A stretch of DNA of 64,000 nt from Dastarcus helophoroides (GCA_028583605.1 CM053334.1:22495726-22559725), one strand, 5' to 3'. Shown: positions 20,246 through 33,500, counted from the stretch's first letter. The notes: generated by a model from the letters alone, not told the origin. Made by a program: numbers and translations.

Positions 20246-21468
20246 GAATCCATTTTCTTTTACTTTGACACTTTTTAAAATTTTGATTTTTTTGGAATTC
20301 CCTTTTTTTAAACTTGTTTTTTTTTAAATTTTGACCTTTTTTAAAACTTTGACTGTGAAAATTTCGATTTTTGCGTAGAATAGAGGCTTATTAAAGTTTT
20401 GAATTTTTTTGAAAACGTCGAGTTTTAGAATGGTTGAATTTTCTCAAAATTTCAGTTGCCTTTCAAAATTTCGAATCTGTTTATCAATATGATATAACCG
20501 AAATTTTGAAAAAATCTAAGGTTTTTGAAATGTCCGACATTTTATCAAAACTTTATCCAAAATTTCGATATTTTTCGAAATTTTTACTCCTTTCCAAAAT
20601 TTCTACTTTTTTGAAAATCTCCACTTTTTTGAAAATTTCCACTTTTTTGAAAATTTTTCTATTTTTTGAAAACTACCTTCTTTCTGAAAGTTTTAAAATA
20701 CTTAATATTTTCGAATTATTTTGAAAACATCGACCTATTTTGAAATTTAGATTTTTTGATTAAAAATAATTTTTAAAATATTACATACTTTGAGAAAGAA
20801 ATTAAAAATTCCAATCAAAATTTCGACTTTTTAAAACCTGTTTATTTTTTGTTAAAATTTAAATATCCAAAAATTCGACTTTTTCTAAAATTGTAACCTT
20901 CAAAATTTCTACATTTTTTTTGAAATATTTGACTTTCCTTATAATTTTGCCTCTTCTTCAATAGTGAATCTTTTCGAAAATTTCGCTTCTTTGGAAATTT
21001 TGATGACTTAATTTTTTCAATCTTCGACTATTTTTGAAAATCCTGACAATTTGTCAAAATGTTAATTTCTTAAAATTTCGAATTTATTCGCAAATTTTCC
21101 AATTCCAATTTTCAAAATATTTGAAAATGACGACTTTTGCAGAATTTAAATTTTCTTTGAAAATCGTAAATTCTTTTTAGAAATTGTAATCTTTTCAATT
21201 CAGCCTTTTTTCAAAATTCCAATTTTTGTTGAAAACCTTGACATCAAAAATTTTTGAATTTTCAATAGTATCAAATTCTTTATAAAAATCTACCTTCTTC
21301 AAGGTTTTATACTTTTTTTAAAACATTGGTTATTTTTTTTTTTAATTTGGAATATTTTGAAAATCCTGACCATTTTTAAGTCTTAAATCTTTTCCAAAAT
21401 TTTGCTTTTTTCGAAATTTTATTATTTTTAAAAATTATTGTTTTGTAAACTTTTGATTAAATAATCAT
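20246..21468. repeat. T-rich degenerate minisatellite filler
   Basis: Contains a short local tandem of TTTTTTGAAAATTTCCAC at about 20600-20660 and otherwise irregular AAAATTTCGA motifs. No gene. Confidence 0.6.
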
Positions 21469-21610
21469 CTAGGTTGCATTCTTCTTGCATACGACATTGT
21501 TGGCGATGGCCATAGTTTCTCTATGGACCAATAGGTGGTAGTACTAAAGAATCACTCGCTTGACGCCTGTGAATGTTTTAGTACTTACTTGTCGGCACAT
21601 TTATTAGCAT

Positions 21611-21682
21611 TCGAGTTGGATATACCAAACTGACGAGATCTAACAAGATCGAAACCGGTATTTGGTTTCCAAACTTCGAATC
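21611..21682 (+). ncRNA. Type I hammerhead ribozyme, unit 1
   Basis: Stem I ACCAAA (21624-21629) pairs with TTTGGT (21661-21666) and extends through an internal loop, TTCGAGTTGGA against TCCAAACTTCGAA. Core CTGACGA is 21630-21636; stem II is GATCT-AACA-AGATC (21637-21650); core GAAA is 21651-21654; stem III is CCGG (21655-21658); cleavage is predicted after A21660 in GTA. Stem III (ACCGGT with core pairing) is palindromic and too short to close a loop well, so activity probably needs two cores pairing, as in newt and cave-cricket hammerheads. Confidence 0.92.
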
Positions 21683-21991
21683 TAATAAATGTTCAAACCT
21701 ATTGGTCTGTGCATTATAGAACCTTTGTCTTCTGGGAACTCTCCTAGAGAGCAATCGCTTCGCTAGGTGGCAGTGTTTCAACTGTTGAAAGTTCAGCTAC
21801 CTATGATTCACTATACATACACGCCTGGAGGGCTGCATGAATTTGTAGTCTAGGTTGCATTCTTCTTGCAGACGACACTGTTGGCGATGGCCATAGTTTC
21901 TCTATGGACCAATAGGTGGTAGTACTAAAGAATCACTTGCTTGACGCCTGTGAATGTTTTAGTACTTACTTGTCGGAACATTTATTAGCAT

Positions 21992-22063
21992 TCGAGTTGG
22001 ATATACCAAACTGACGAGATCTAACAAGATCGAAACCAGTATTTGGTTTCCAAACTTTGAATC
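21992..22063 (+). ncRNA. Type I hammerhead ribozyme, unit 2
   Basis: Core CTGACGA at 22011-22017, the same GATCT-AACA-AGATC stem II, GAAA at 22032-22035, and stem I ACCAAA/TTTGGT. Stem III reads CCAG instead of CCGG, so it no longer self-pairs perfectly, but three of four bases fit against unit 1. Predicted cleavage is after A22041, exactly 381 nt from the unit 1 site. Confidence 0.88.
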
Positions 22064-22249
22064 TAATAAATGTTCAAACCTATTTGGTCTGTGCATTATA
22101 AAATCCTTGTCTTCTGGGAACTCTCTTGGAGAGCAACCGCTTCGCTAGGTGGCAGTGTTTCAACTGTTGATAGTTTAGCTACCTATGATTCACTATACAC
22201 ACCTGGAGGGCTGCATGAATTTGTAGTCTAGGTTGCATTCTTCTTGCAT

Positions 22250-25200
22250 AATCAAAAGTTTGCAAAAAAATAAAAAAATTGACATTCTTCGACTTTTTTC
22301 GAAATTTTATCATTTTTTAAGTTTTTAATTTTCTTGAAGAAATTTTGGCTCTCCTTGAAATTTTGACTTATTTGAATTTTTTAATATTTCGTACATTTTT
22401 CCCCAAAAATAAGGAAATTTCTGACAAAATTTGCGCTTTTCCTTTCCAAAATGTCGATAATTTTTAAAAATTTCGTCCTTTTTTACTAACTTTCGCCTTT
22501 TTAAAAAAAAATTTGATATTTCTTTTGAAAATTGAAGTTTTTTATTCAAAATTTTCAATCAAAACTTTGGATATTTTTAAAAGATGCCTTTTTTAAAGAT
22601 GTTAACTGTTTAAAATTTCGACTTTTCTTGACATTTTATCATTTTTCAAGTTTTTAATTTTTTTAAAGAAATTTTGACTTTCTTTGAAATTTTGGCTTAT
22701 TTGAGTTTTTTACAATGTTGCAAATTTTTACCGAAAATTGCGAAATTTTTGACCAAAATTGGGAAATTTTTGACCAAAATTGCGCTTTTCCTTTCCAAAA
22801 TGTCGATAATTTTTTTTAATTTCGCCTTTTTTTAAAAATTTCGCCTTTTTCTTAAACATTTCAATATTTCTTTTCCAAATTTAAGTTTTTTATGAAGATT
22901 TTCAATAAAAACTGTAGATATTTTTTAAAATGTCTGTTTTTTAAAATTTGAGTGTTGAAAATTTCGGATTTTTTTGAAATTTTAGATCTTTTTTGAGAAA
23001 TATGACTGTTTTTCAAAATCTTGAAAGTTTTGGTAATTTTTTCCATTTTAAAACTTTAGTTTCCTTAAAAATTTCGTTTTTCTTTTCTCGAAATTTCATC
23101 ACCTTTTAAAAATTTTGATTTTTTTTGTCAATTTTAACTTTTTTAAAAAATGATTTGTTTTTGAAAATTTTAGGTGTTCAAAATTTCGGATTTTTTTGAA
23201 ATTTTAGATCTTTTTTGAGAAATATTGACTGTTTTTCAAAATCTTGAAATTTTTGGTAATTTTTTCCATTTTAAAACTTTAGTTTCCTTAAAATTTTCGT
23301 TTTTTTTCTCTTTTAAAAATTTTGATTTTTTGTCAATTTTTAATTTTTTTGCAAACTTTCGTTTCCATTTGAATTTTTATTTTATTTTTTAAATTTTGAC
23401 TTTTTGAATGTTCTTAATTATTTAACAAAGTTTTGAGTTTTTCTAACAATTTGGTAATTTTTGATAAAATTTGGACTATTTTCAAAATGTCGAAATTTTT
23501 TTCCAAAATTTCAATTTGTGAAAATTTCGACATGTTTTAAATTTTTTTTTAGAATTCCCAATTAACAATTTTGACTTTTTAAAAAAATGCTTTGTTTTTG
23601 AAAATTTTAGGTTTCAAAATTTCGGATTTTTTTGAAATTTTAGATCTTTCTTGAGAAATATTGACTGTTTTTCAAAATCTTGAAATTTTTTTTGGTAATT
23701 TTTTCCGTTTTAAAACTTTAGTTTTCTTAAAAATTTCGTTTTTTTCTCGAAATTTGATCACCTTTTAAAAATTTTGATTTTTTGTCAATTTTTAATTTTT
23801 TTGCACACTTTCGTTTCTATTTGCATTGTTATTTTTTTAAATTTTGATTTTTTGAATGTTCTTAAGTATTTAACAAAATTTTGAGTTTTTCTAAAATTTG
23901 GTAATTTTTGATAAAATTTGGACTAATTTCAAAATGTCGAAATTTTTTTCCAAAATTTCAATTTGTTTATGAAAATTTCGACATGTTTTAATTTTTTTTT
24001 TTGGAATTCCCAATTAACAACTACGACTTTTTCTAAAAATGACTTGTTTGTGAAAATTTTAACTGTCCAAAATTTGACTTTTTTTTTGAATATTTCAGTT
24101 TTCTAAATTTCAACCCTTTTTGATTTAAAAATTAAAATTTTTCTAAAAATTTCGCAATATTTTAATATTTAGATTTTTTGTTTGAAAATCAGCCATTTTT
24201 AAAATTTTGCACTTTTTTACACTTTGTTTTTTAATTTCAGTTAAAATTTTGATTTATCTCCAAAAATTTTGCTGCCAACATTTTTGTACTTTAAAAACTC
24301 TAAACTTTCTTTTGAAAAAATCCACCTTTTTCAAAATATCAGACTTTCTTTAGAAGTATTGACTACATTTCCAAAATTTGGAAGTTTTTGGAAACCTTTG
24401 TCCATTTTCCAAAATTTGGAATTTTTTGACAATTTTTGTCCATTTTGAAATTATCAAGTTTTTTTCAAAATTTCGTTTCATTCAATATTCCATCAGTTTT
24501 CGAAATTTTCGTTTTTTTTTGAACTTTCGATTTTTTTACAAATTGTGAACTTTTTTGAGGAAACTGAGACTTGCATTAAAATAACCACTTTTTTAAATTT
24601 CCTGTTCTGAAAAATGTTTCTGAAAATTTTTACATTTTTGACCAAATTTGCACTTTACCTTTCCCAAATATCGATGATTTTTTGAATATTTCGATTTTTT
24701 TTTTAAACTTCGGCACTTTCTTTTACAAAATTTACGTTCTTTATAAAAATTTTCAAATAAATACATTGACCTTTCTAAAGATTATTTTAGAAATTTTAAC
24801 TGTTCAAAATTTTAAAGTTTTTCGAAACATTTTAGTTTCCAAAATCTTCACTTTTTTGATATCAAAATTTCAAATTTTTCAAACAATTTCGCAATGTTTT
24901 AATATTTCGAAATTTTTGTGTGAATATCTGGAGTTTTTAAATTTTAAATCTTTTAGCATTTTTTTAAGTTCCAATCAAAATTTCGTACTTTTTTCAAAAA
25001 TTTTGACCAAAAAAAAATGTTTGGTCTTTTAAAAGTTTAAACTTGCGAAAAAATCTACCTTTTTCATAATTTAGGACCTTTTTTTAAAAATATTAACTAC
25101 ATTTATTAGGATTTAAAAATTTTTGAAAATGTTGTCCATTTTCAAATTATTTTTTTTAATTTCTCCTTTTTTGGAGATTTTATCATTTTTCAAAATTTTG

Positions 25201-26330
25201 ATATTTTTCTTACAATTTTTGATTTTTTGCAAAGTTTCGTTTTTTGCAGAGTTTTGTTTTTTTTTGAGAAAATTGTGACCTTGCTTTGAAGTTTCATCCT
25301 TTTTGTTAATTTTTTGGCTAAGTTTTCTGGTTACCAAATGGTAAATCTGGCAATTTTTGGTTACATTTTGAGTTTCTTTTCAAAATGCGTCATATTTTCC
25401 AGAATTTCGATTTTTTCTGAAGATTTCGACATTTTTTTCAAAATTTAATCTTTTTATGAAAATTTACTAATAAAATGTTGGCTTTATTAAAAAAGTGTTA
25501 CGACTTTTATAAAACATTTTATTTATCTAAATTTCTTCAAACGTTTTAGTTTTCAAAATTTGAACATTTTTTTTAAATTGATTTTGCTGCTAATTTTGAC
25601 TTTTCTTTGGTATTTCGACAGTTCCAAAATTTAACAAAATATGTCAAGTTCTTTTGTAAAACTCTTCATTATTTCAAAATTGCGACTATTTTTAAATTTT
25701 TACACTATGTTTTTCAAAATTTTGCTTTTTGTTTTGAAATTTCGCAAATTTTTCAAATCGTCTAATTTTTAGAAAATGTCAACTCTTTTAAAATGTTGAT
25801 ATTTTTTAAATCTTCTCATTTTTTGAAAATTTTAATATTCTTTTCTTGGAAATTTTAACGTCGTTCTGCTTATTTTCAAAAATTTCGACTAAAGCTCTTG
25901 ACTTCATTTTCGAACAATTTGACTTAAGTTTTTGACTTATTATAAAAAATTTTTGACCTTTCTTAAAATGGTATATTTTTGTGAAAATTTTGCTTTTTTC
26001 GGAAAATTGGAGTTTTTTGAAAATTTTAATATTTTTTTTGAAAATTTAAACCTCGTTTTGCTTATTTAAAAAAAATTGACTAAAGCTTTTGACTTATTTT
26101 CAAATATTTGACCAACATTTTTGACTTATTTTCAAAAATTTTGACTCAAATATTTGACTCTCTTAAAATGTTATTTTTTTTAATTCTGCCTTCTTTGGAA
26201 GATTTGGAATTTTCTGGAAATTTTGCCCTAGTTTCAAATATTAACTTTTATTTCTTCAAAATTTCATCATTTTTTAAAATTTTAACTTTTTAGGAGTCCG
26301 GACAATTATTTTAAAATATCGACATCTTAG
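22250..26330. repeat. T-rich filler with local tandem duplications
   Basis: A continuous degenerate AAATTTCGAC-type minisatellite. Within it, blocks of about 430 bp repeat (GAAAATTTCGGATTTTTTTG at about 22953, 23180 and 23612), as do blocks of about 300 bp at 22290-22560 and 22620-22890. No gene. Open frames (for example 24682-25032) are Phe/Ile/Lys-rich translations of the repeat. Confidence 0.7.
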
Positions 26331-26694
26331 GAATCATCACCTTTCGGATTTTTTTTTTTTGGTAACCCCAATTGTTCAAAATTTTTTTGATAGTTTTCTT
26401 TGGCGCTTCATCGCCATCTATTCTTGCTTCCGTATTCTACTCGCGGTGCTTTGAAGGCATAATGGGGTTACCTTTGCGAGTGGATTAAACTAAAAAAAAA
26501 AACTTTGCCGATTTTTAAACAACACATGAAGGAGTCGAAGTGACGAGAAAAAAATAAATATTTTGGACAAAAAAGACATTTCTAAATTACAAAAGTCAAA
26601 AACTGGAGAGAAATCTACAAGAATTCGCAACAAAATTACTTTCGAAGCAAAAATAAAACTTTCGTGGGAAACACGAAAATTCATTGTTTTTTTA
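26331..26694. other. Mixed AT-rich sequence
   Basis: A short complex stretch (CTTTGGCGCTTCATCGCCATC at about 26399) between filler and a family A fragment. No feature assigned. Confidence 0.4.
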
Positions 26695-27060
26695 AAAATG
26701 GAAATACAAATCTTTGTTCCCTGAAACCAAGAAAAATTAAAAAAACCAACAAAGGTTGCTCTAACGAGATCGATAGTCAAGCTATCATCTTCAGAGAGAT
26801 ACTTTTTTCTTTTCAGTTCACTTCTTTTCAATTTTCAACTAGTTGTAAGGATGGTATTTTTAGACCAACGAAACGTTTGTTGTATTTTATTTTCAGTTCG
26901 TGTTATGCAAATTTAAAATAAGTGTCTAAAATGAAATCCAATCCCGGCGCATTCACCAAAACGCATGTGTTGGGGTTAGTCGTTTTACCATCAGTTTTCG
27001 GCGTTTTTTTTGTGGGATAGTGGGCAGTAGGTTACATGTAAAGAATATATGTGTATTTAT
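26695..27060 (+). mobile_element. Family A repeat, copy D (3' part)
   Basis: Runs from GGAAATACAAATCTTTGTTCCC through the minus-strand hammerhead-like core to GATAGTGGGCAGTAGG and GAATATATGTGTATTT. It lacks the coding-looking block. The 113- and 85-codon frames across it (26490-26831 minus, 26664-26921 plus) are incidental. Confidence 0.75.
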
Positions 27061-28500
27061 TCCGGCGGCCGGCGCATCCGGATTCGGAGCATTTAGTTTA
27101 GTTTCCGGGAGGAAATACCACCGGAGCTGTGGTCTTACCGGATTCAAATGCCTGCCTGTGGTCCCTTTCACCCCAAGAAGCCGTCTGCCCACTCACCCGC
27201 ATTCCTGCTAACGGCTACCAATTATGCAAACCATCGTACTCTTTCATCATTCAGAAGCCCATTATTCACTGCTTAATACTCCTTGTCTTCAATAATGCAT
27301 AGAGGTGGTAATTCGTTTATTGACTTGCCAAGCTCGTGTACGACCCGTTCGAGCTTTGATTTGGTTCTGTTGGTGTAATCTTCATTTACAGTTTAATTTA
27401 ATATCCTAACAACAAACAAAATATGAACTTATTTTAATAAACAAAAATTGAGGTGAATGAAGTTTGTAGTATTCCGATCGCTTGGATGAACTCTTCGGTC
27501 ACCTGATACTTCGTCTGCGTAAATTATAATAAATCTGATAAGATTTTCTTTAGGTACCATTGGAATGTATGACAACTTAAACAAGTTAATATAAGCAAAT
27601 AATAACACAAAAGTAGTGATAAAAATATATTTTGAAACAGACATAATTTTTTCTGGTTACAAAAGTCCATTTTTTAACAAATTTTATTTTACTCACGTTT
27701 TTTCTCGATTTTCATTACTACTCCAAATTGTCATGGAAGCTGAAAAAAAAGATAGTCTCAATTAATATAACAAACGACACAGTTTTTTATTGCATGTTTC
27801 GGAGGTGAAGAATTCTTAAACTTCATTTTTTTTTTTTTGAAAATAAAAGCATTAAATTTTAACTATCCTGCCAAAATAACTTAATTTTGCAAAAGCGTAA
27901 AAAATTTAACTATTTTAAGTGCGTGCGAATCCCTGGGCTATAGTTTTAACTCCGGTAGGTAACAACTCATCAGCTTCATTATCATTTTGACTTAAATTCG
28001 AGGGAGCTAATCTTATTACCTCTCTTAAACTAAATCCCGTAACGCTACGTCCGCTAGATAAATATTTATAAGTGGTTTCCTCTATCTACGTCCGTAAAGT
28101 GACCATCCAATACAACGCAATTTTACAGTCGATAAAGAGTCAACGGGCATTAAGCCTCCCCCAATTTCTCAATATACACCGAAGCAGACCACAAGCAATT
28201 TCAATTTATTTGCAACAGAGGATTCGGCCGACTATTAGCCCTGTTTCTGCCGAATTATTGAAGCCGTCCAATAACCCCCCCTCTATCAGATCCCGGGGAT
28301 GTGGATCTGTTAACTAAAACAAACCATCAAGATCACCACAGAAGATTATTTCAACGTAAAGTTAGAATATCGTTTGGTTAGAAAATTTACGCAATAACAA
28401 ACTGAGTGGCGCGTTCTCCCTGCAAAATGAAAAATTACGTGTTATAACATGTGACCTGGTGGTACTTATAGAACAAACATTGTTTTTTCTAGAAGTATTT
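27061..28500. other. Non-repetitive island
   Basis: Starts with a GC-richer block (GCGGCCGGCGCATCCGG at about 27064) and includes a complex stretch at 28020-28320 with an 81-codon plus-strand frame lacking any recognised domain. It could contain conserved non-coding sequence. No exon can be supported. Confidence 0.35.
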
Positions 28501-30540
28501 AGATTATTTCCCAAAATTTTGACTTTCTACTGTTTTCTAAGGTAACGAGAAATTTCGTCCCTTTTTCCGAAGTTTCCGAATTAGATTTTATACTAGGTTC
28601 GAACTTTTTTCGAATCGTAAACCTTTTGAAACCTGTAAGTTTTTAAAATTTCGACCATAACTAGAAATTTCAATTTTTTTTTAGTAATTTTCATTGGTGG
28701 TCAAATTAAAAAAAAGATTCAATTTTCTTCTTCTCGAAATTTCTTGAAATACTGAGCTTTTCGAAAAAGTTAATATTTCATCTGTTCTTTTAAATTTCAA
28801 AAGAGGAAATTAAAAGTGGAATATTTTTATTTTCTCCCAGAATTTCAACTAAATAAAGTACCCCCTAAGAACTTCTAAGAACGTCTACTAGATTTGAAGA
28901 ATCACATAATTTAAAGGTGTCCATAGACGTTACAATTCCTAAAAATAGAACATTACAAAGTTACAATATTTTCAACTAGATTCAAACTGGTAACATTTCG
29001 AAAGTTTTACAATCTTACATTCGTTTTTTATTTTGTAAACCTACTCTGTAACTAGCTCAACCTCGTTGTACTTTTCGCCACAAACACAACTAATAGGTGA
29101 GCTTTGTTTCGCTGAATGTTTGGCAATAGCAGCAATAGAAACGAAGGGCAATTCCGTTTACCCGTAGAACATCTGATAATGAGGGACGGAGGCAACCATC
29201 GAACGCCCTTCAATTGCTTTGTTTAATGGAAACACTTTCGTTTCACGGATGAACCCTAACCAGTTATCGGTGCTCAATGGCACTAGGCTTTTACTTTCTT
29301 TTGCGTTCTATTGCTAATGTTGCACGGCCTGTTATTAACGCCGATACGTTCCTTTATTCCCGACTTTGGCTAGGTCATGAGACTCTCTAATGATCTGCGT
29401 TTTGCTTCTCTTGGTAAAATAGTTTCGTAAAAAGCTCTGAGGAGGTCTGTCTCATGCTAAGCTTATTCAAATTTTTTCAGCGACTTGTTGGTTGAGAAAC
29501 TTGAATAATTTTGGACTTTAGTTGCAAGAACGTATTTGATATTTCTAGAATCCGTTGAAATTTCGATCTTTTCCTCGAAATATAGATTTTTTTCTCGAAT
29601 TTTCTACCTATTTCTCGAAATTTCTACTTTTTTCTCGAAATTTCTCAATTTTTCTCGAAATTTCTACCTTTTTCTCAAAATTTTAAAGTATTTTTCAAAA
29701 TTCGTTGCTGTTTTTGGAAATCTTTTTAAAATTCGTCTTTTTCTCGAAATTTGGATTCTTCTCACAAAATCCATCTTTCTTCGGACTTCAGATTTTATTT
29801 AAAAATCAAATCCTTCAAGTTCCTGGAAATTTTCAACTTTTTCATAGAAATTGATCTTTTTTTAAATTCCGATATTTTACAACATTCGTCTTTTTCATAA
29901 AGGACTAAGGTCAAAATTTTCTCAAAAGTTGATATTTTTCTTGCGATACTTTCTTTTTTTTTTGATATTTCATCTTTTTCCTTGAAATTCGCTTTTTATC
30001 AGGAAATTCCACTTTTTCACGGAATTTAATTTTATTTGCTCGAAATTTCGTTCGTTTTCTAGAAATTTCGGATTTTTTTCCGAAATTCGTTATTGATTTT
30101 AAAAATTTCGACCTTTTTCTGGAAATTTATCTTTTTTATCGAAATTTCGATATTTCTTTCAAAATACACTTTTATTGTTTCACAAAGGTTTCGACTTTTT
30201 CCTCGAAATTTATCTTTTTATCGCAATTTCGATATTTCTTTCAAAATACACTTTTATTCGAACTTTGGATTTCATTTCAAAATCAAATCATCTATGTTAT
30301 TGATAATCTCAATTGTTTCATCGAAATGTGTCTTTTCAAAATTCGTTTTTTTCTAATCAACTGTGTCTTAAAATTTAACCATTTTCTGAAAATTGGACTT
30401 GCTGTGCAACATTAACATTTTTTTTTTCGAAATTTCACCTTCTTTCGCCTTTTTCTCGGAATTTCGACTACTTTTTTCAAAGCTTATTTTTTTTAAATTC
30501 CAAATTATTTTGTATTAGTTTTCTTAAAATTCGAATTAAT
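28501..30540. repeat. T-rich minisatellite filler with a unique patch
   Basis: 29560-29720 is the clearest view of the basic unit, TTTTTCTCGAAATTTCTACC, at a period near 21-22 bp. A non-repetitive patch lies at about 29040-29470. No gene. Confidence 0.6.
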
Positions 30541-33500
30541 TTGAAAATTCTAAATATCTGCTCTTCTCTTCCCTTCTCCCCCTTCTCTTCCCTTCGCTTC
30601 TTTTCTCATTTCTTTTCGTATTTTCTCTTCTCTTCTATTTTCTTCTCTTCCCTTCTCTCTTTTCTTGTTTTCAATTCCGTTATTTTCTCTTTCTTCTTTT
30701 CACTTCTCTTATTTTCTCTTCTCTTATCTTCTCTTCTCTTCTCTTCCCGTCTCTTCTCTTCTCTTCTCTTCTCTTCTCTTCTCTTCTTTTCTCTTCTCTT
30801 CTCCTCTCTTCTCTCTTCTCTTTTCTTTTCTTTCTTTTTTTTCTTTTCTTTTTTTTTCTTTTCTTCTCTTCTCTTCTCTTTTCTTCTCTTTTCTTCTCTT
30901 TTCTTCTCTTCTCTTTTCTTCTCTTCTCTTCTTCTGTTCGCTTCTCTTCTCTCCTCGTCTTATCTTGTCTAAGTTTTTTCCATCTCTTCTCTTTCTTTTC
31001 CCGTCTCTTCTCTTCTCCTTTCTTTTCTTCTCTTCTCATCTCTTTTTACTTTTTTTATCTCTTCTCATCTCTTCTCATCTTTTTTCACCTTTTCTTTCTC
31101 TTCTCTTGTCTTCTCTTCTCTTCTCTTGTCTTCTCTTCCCTTCTCTTCTCTTATCTTTTCTTCTCTTTTCTTCTCTTCTCTTCTTTTCTCTTCTCTTTTT
31201 TTCTGTTCTCTTCTCTTCTCTCCTCGTCTTTTTTCTTCTCTTCTCCTTTCTTCTCTTCTCTTCTCCTTTCTTTTCTTCTCTTCTCATCTTTTCTAATTTT
31301 TTCCTATCTCTTTTCATCTCTTTTCATTTCTTCGTATCTCTTCTTATCTTTTCTCATCTTTTCTCATTTCTTTCCATCCCTTCTCACCTTTTCTTATGTC
31401 TTATCATCTCTTCTCATCTCTTTTCACCTCTTCTTTCTCTTCTCTTGTCTTCTCCTCTCGTCTCTTTTCTTCTCTTCTCTCCTCTTCTTTTCTTGTCTCA
31501 TCTAGTCTCATCTCTTCTCATATCTTTTCATCTCTTCTCATCTCATCTCATCTCATCTCATCTCATCTCTTCTCAACTCTTCTCAACTCTTCTCATCTCT
31601 TCTTATCTCTTCTTATCTCTTCTTATCTCTTCTCATCTCTTTTTATCTCTTCTCATCTGTTCTCATCTCTTCTTATCTTTTCTCATTTCTTTCTGTCTTT
31701 GCTTATCTCCTTTCATCTCTTCTGATCCCTTCTCATCTTTTCCTTCTCTTCTCTTCTTTTTCTTTTCTCGTCTTTTCTATTCTCTACTCTTTCTTCTCTT
31801 CTCTTCTTATCTCTTATCCTTTCTTATCTCTTTTTATCTCTTCTTTCTCTTCTCCTCTGTTTTCTTCTCTTCTCTTCTCTCTTCTCCTTTCTTTTCTTCT
31901 CTTCTCATCTCTTCTCATCTTTTCTTATCTCTTTTCAACTCTTCTTATCTTTTTTCATCCCTTCTCATCTCTTCTCATCTCTTCTCAACTTTTCTTTCCC
32001 TTCTCTTGTCTTCTCTTCTCTTCTCTTCTCTTCTCTTCTCTTCTCTTCTCTTCTTTTTTTTCTTCTCTTCTCTTCTTTTCTCTTCTCTTCTCTTCTCTCC
32101 TCTTTTCTTCTCTTCTGTTTTCTACTGTTCTCTTTTCTTCTCTTCTCATCTTTTCTCACCTCTTCATATCTCTTCTCATCTCTTTCTTTTCTCTTTTCGT
32201 CTCTTCTCTTCTCTTTTCTTCTGTTCTCTTCTCTTCTCTCCTCGTCTTTTCTCTTCTCTTCTCCTCTTCTCTTCTCTTCTCATCTTTTTTTATCTCTTTT
32301 CGTCTCTTCTTATCTTTTCTCATCTCTTCTCATCTCTTTTTATTTTTCTTATCTCTTATCATCTCTTCTCATCTTTTCTCACCTTTTCTTTCTCTTCTCT
32401 TCTCTTCTCTTTTCTTCTCTTCTCTTATCTTCTCTTCTCTTCTTTTCTCTCTTTTTTCTTCTGTTCTCTTCTCTTCCCTTCTCTTCTCGTCTCTTCTCTT
32501 CTCTTCTCTATTCTTTTCTTTTCTTCTCTTCTCTTCTCTTTCTTTATCTTTCCTTCTCTTTTCCTCTCTCTCCCTATTTCTCTCCTTTTTTTACCTCTTT
32601 TTTCTTTTCTACTTTTTTCTTTTTTCATCTCATCTCATTTCATTTCATCTTATCTCATCTCAACTCATCTTATCTCATCTCATCTTATCTCGCATCTCCT
32701 CTCCTCTCCTCTCCTATTTTCTCCGCTTCTCTCGTCTCCTCTTTTCTTCTCTTTTCTTTTTATTTTTCCCTTCCTTCTCTTCTCTTCTCTTTTCCTTTTT
32801 TTCTCTTTTCCTCCCTTCTCTTCTCCTCTCTTCTCTTCTCTTCTCTTCTCTTCTCTTCTATTCCTTCTCTTCTCTTCTCTTCTCTTTTCTTTTTTCCTCT
32901 TCTCTTGTCTTCTCTTCTCTTCTCTTCTCTTCTCTTCTCTTCTCTTCTCTTCTCTTCTCTTCTCTTCTCTTCTCTTCTCTTCTCTTCTCTTCTCTTCTCT
33001 TCTCTTCTTTCTCTTTTTCTTCTCTTCTCTTCTCTTCTCTTCTCTCTTTTCTTCTCTTCTCTTCTCTTCTCTTCTCCTTTCTTCTCTTCTCTTCTCTCTT
33101 CTCTTCTTTCTCTTCTTCTCTTTTCTTCTCTTCTCTTCTCGCCTTTTTTCTTCTCTTTTCCTTTCTTCTCTTCTCTTCTCATCTCTTCTTATCTTTTCCT
33201 ATCTATTTTCATTTCTTCGTATCTCTTCTTATCTCTTCTCATATCTTCTCATTTCTTTCCATCTCTTCTCACCTTTTCTTATCTCTTATAATCTCATCTC
33301 ATCTCTTCTCATCTCATCTCATCTCATGTCATCTTTTCTCATCTTTTCTTATCTCTTCTTATCTCTTCTCATCTCTTCTCATCTCTTCTCATCTCTTCTT
33401 ATCTTTTCTTATCTCTTCTTATCTCTTCTTATCTCTTCTCATCTCTCCTTTCCCTTCTCTTTTCTTCTCTTCTCTTCTCTTTCTTTTCTCGTCTCTTTTC

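Larger units (their letters stand above)
21469..22249 (+). mobile_element. Retrozyme-like tandem array with hammerhead ribozymes
   Basis: The 22-bp edge CTAGGTTGCATTCTTCTTGC.. occurs at 21469, 21850 and 22228, so there are two full units of 381 and 378 bp plus the repeated edge. Each unit holds one type I hammerhead. No protein frame is conserved; the 67-codon minus-strand frame is incidental. A small, non-coding, tandem, ribozyme-bearing unit fits the animal retrozymes, which are thought to be mobilised as circular RNA by reverse transcriptases in trans. A Penelope-like element's terminal repeat is the main alternative. AAACTTTTGATT to the left and AATCAAAAGTTT to the right flank the array as inverted 12-mers. 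Confidence 0.85.

Noticed and set aside
27020..27211. GC-rich opposing short frames as a gene
   Set aside because: Both frames extend into the family A repeat tail and show no domain or splice context.
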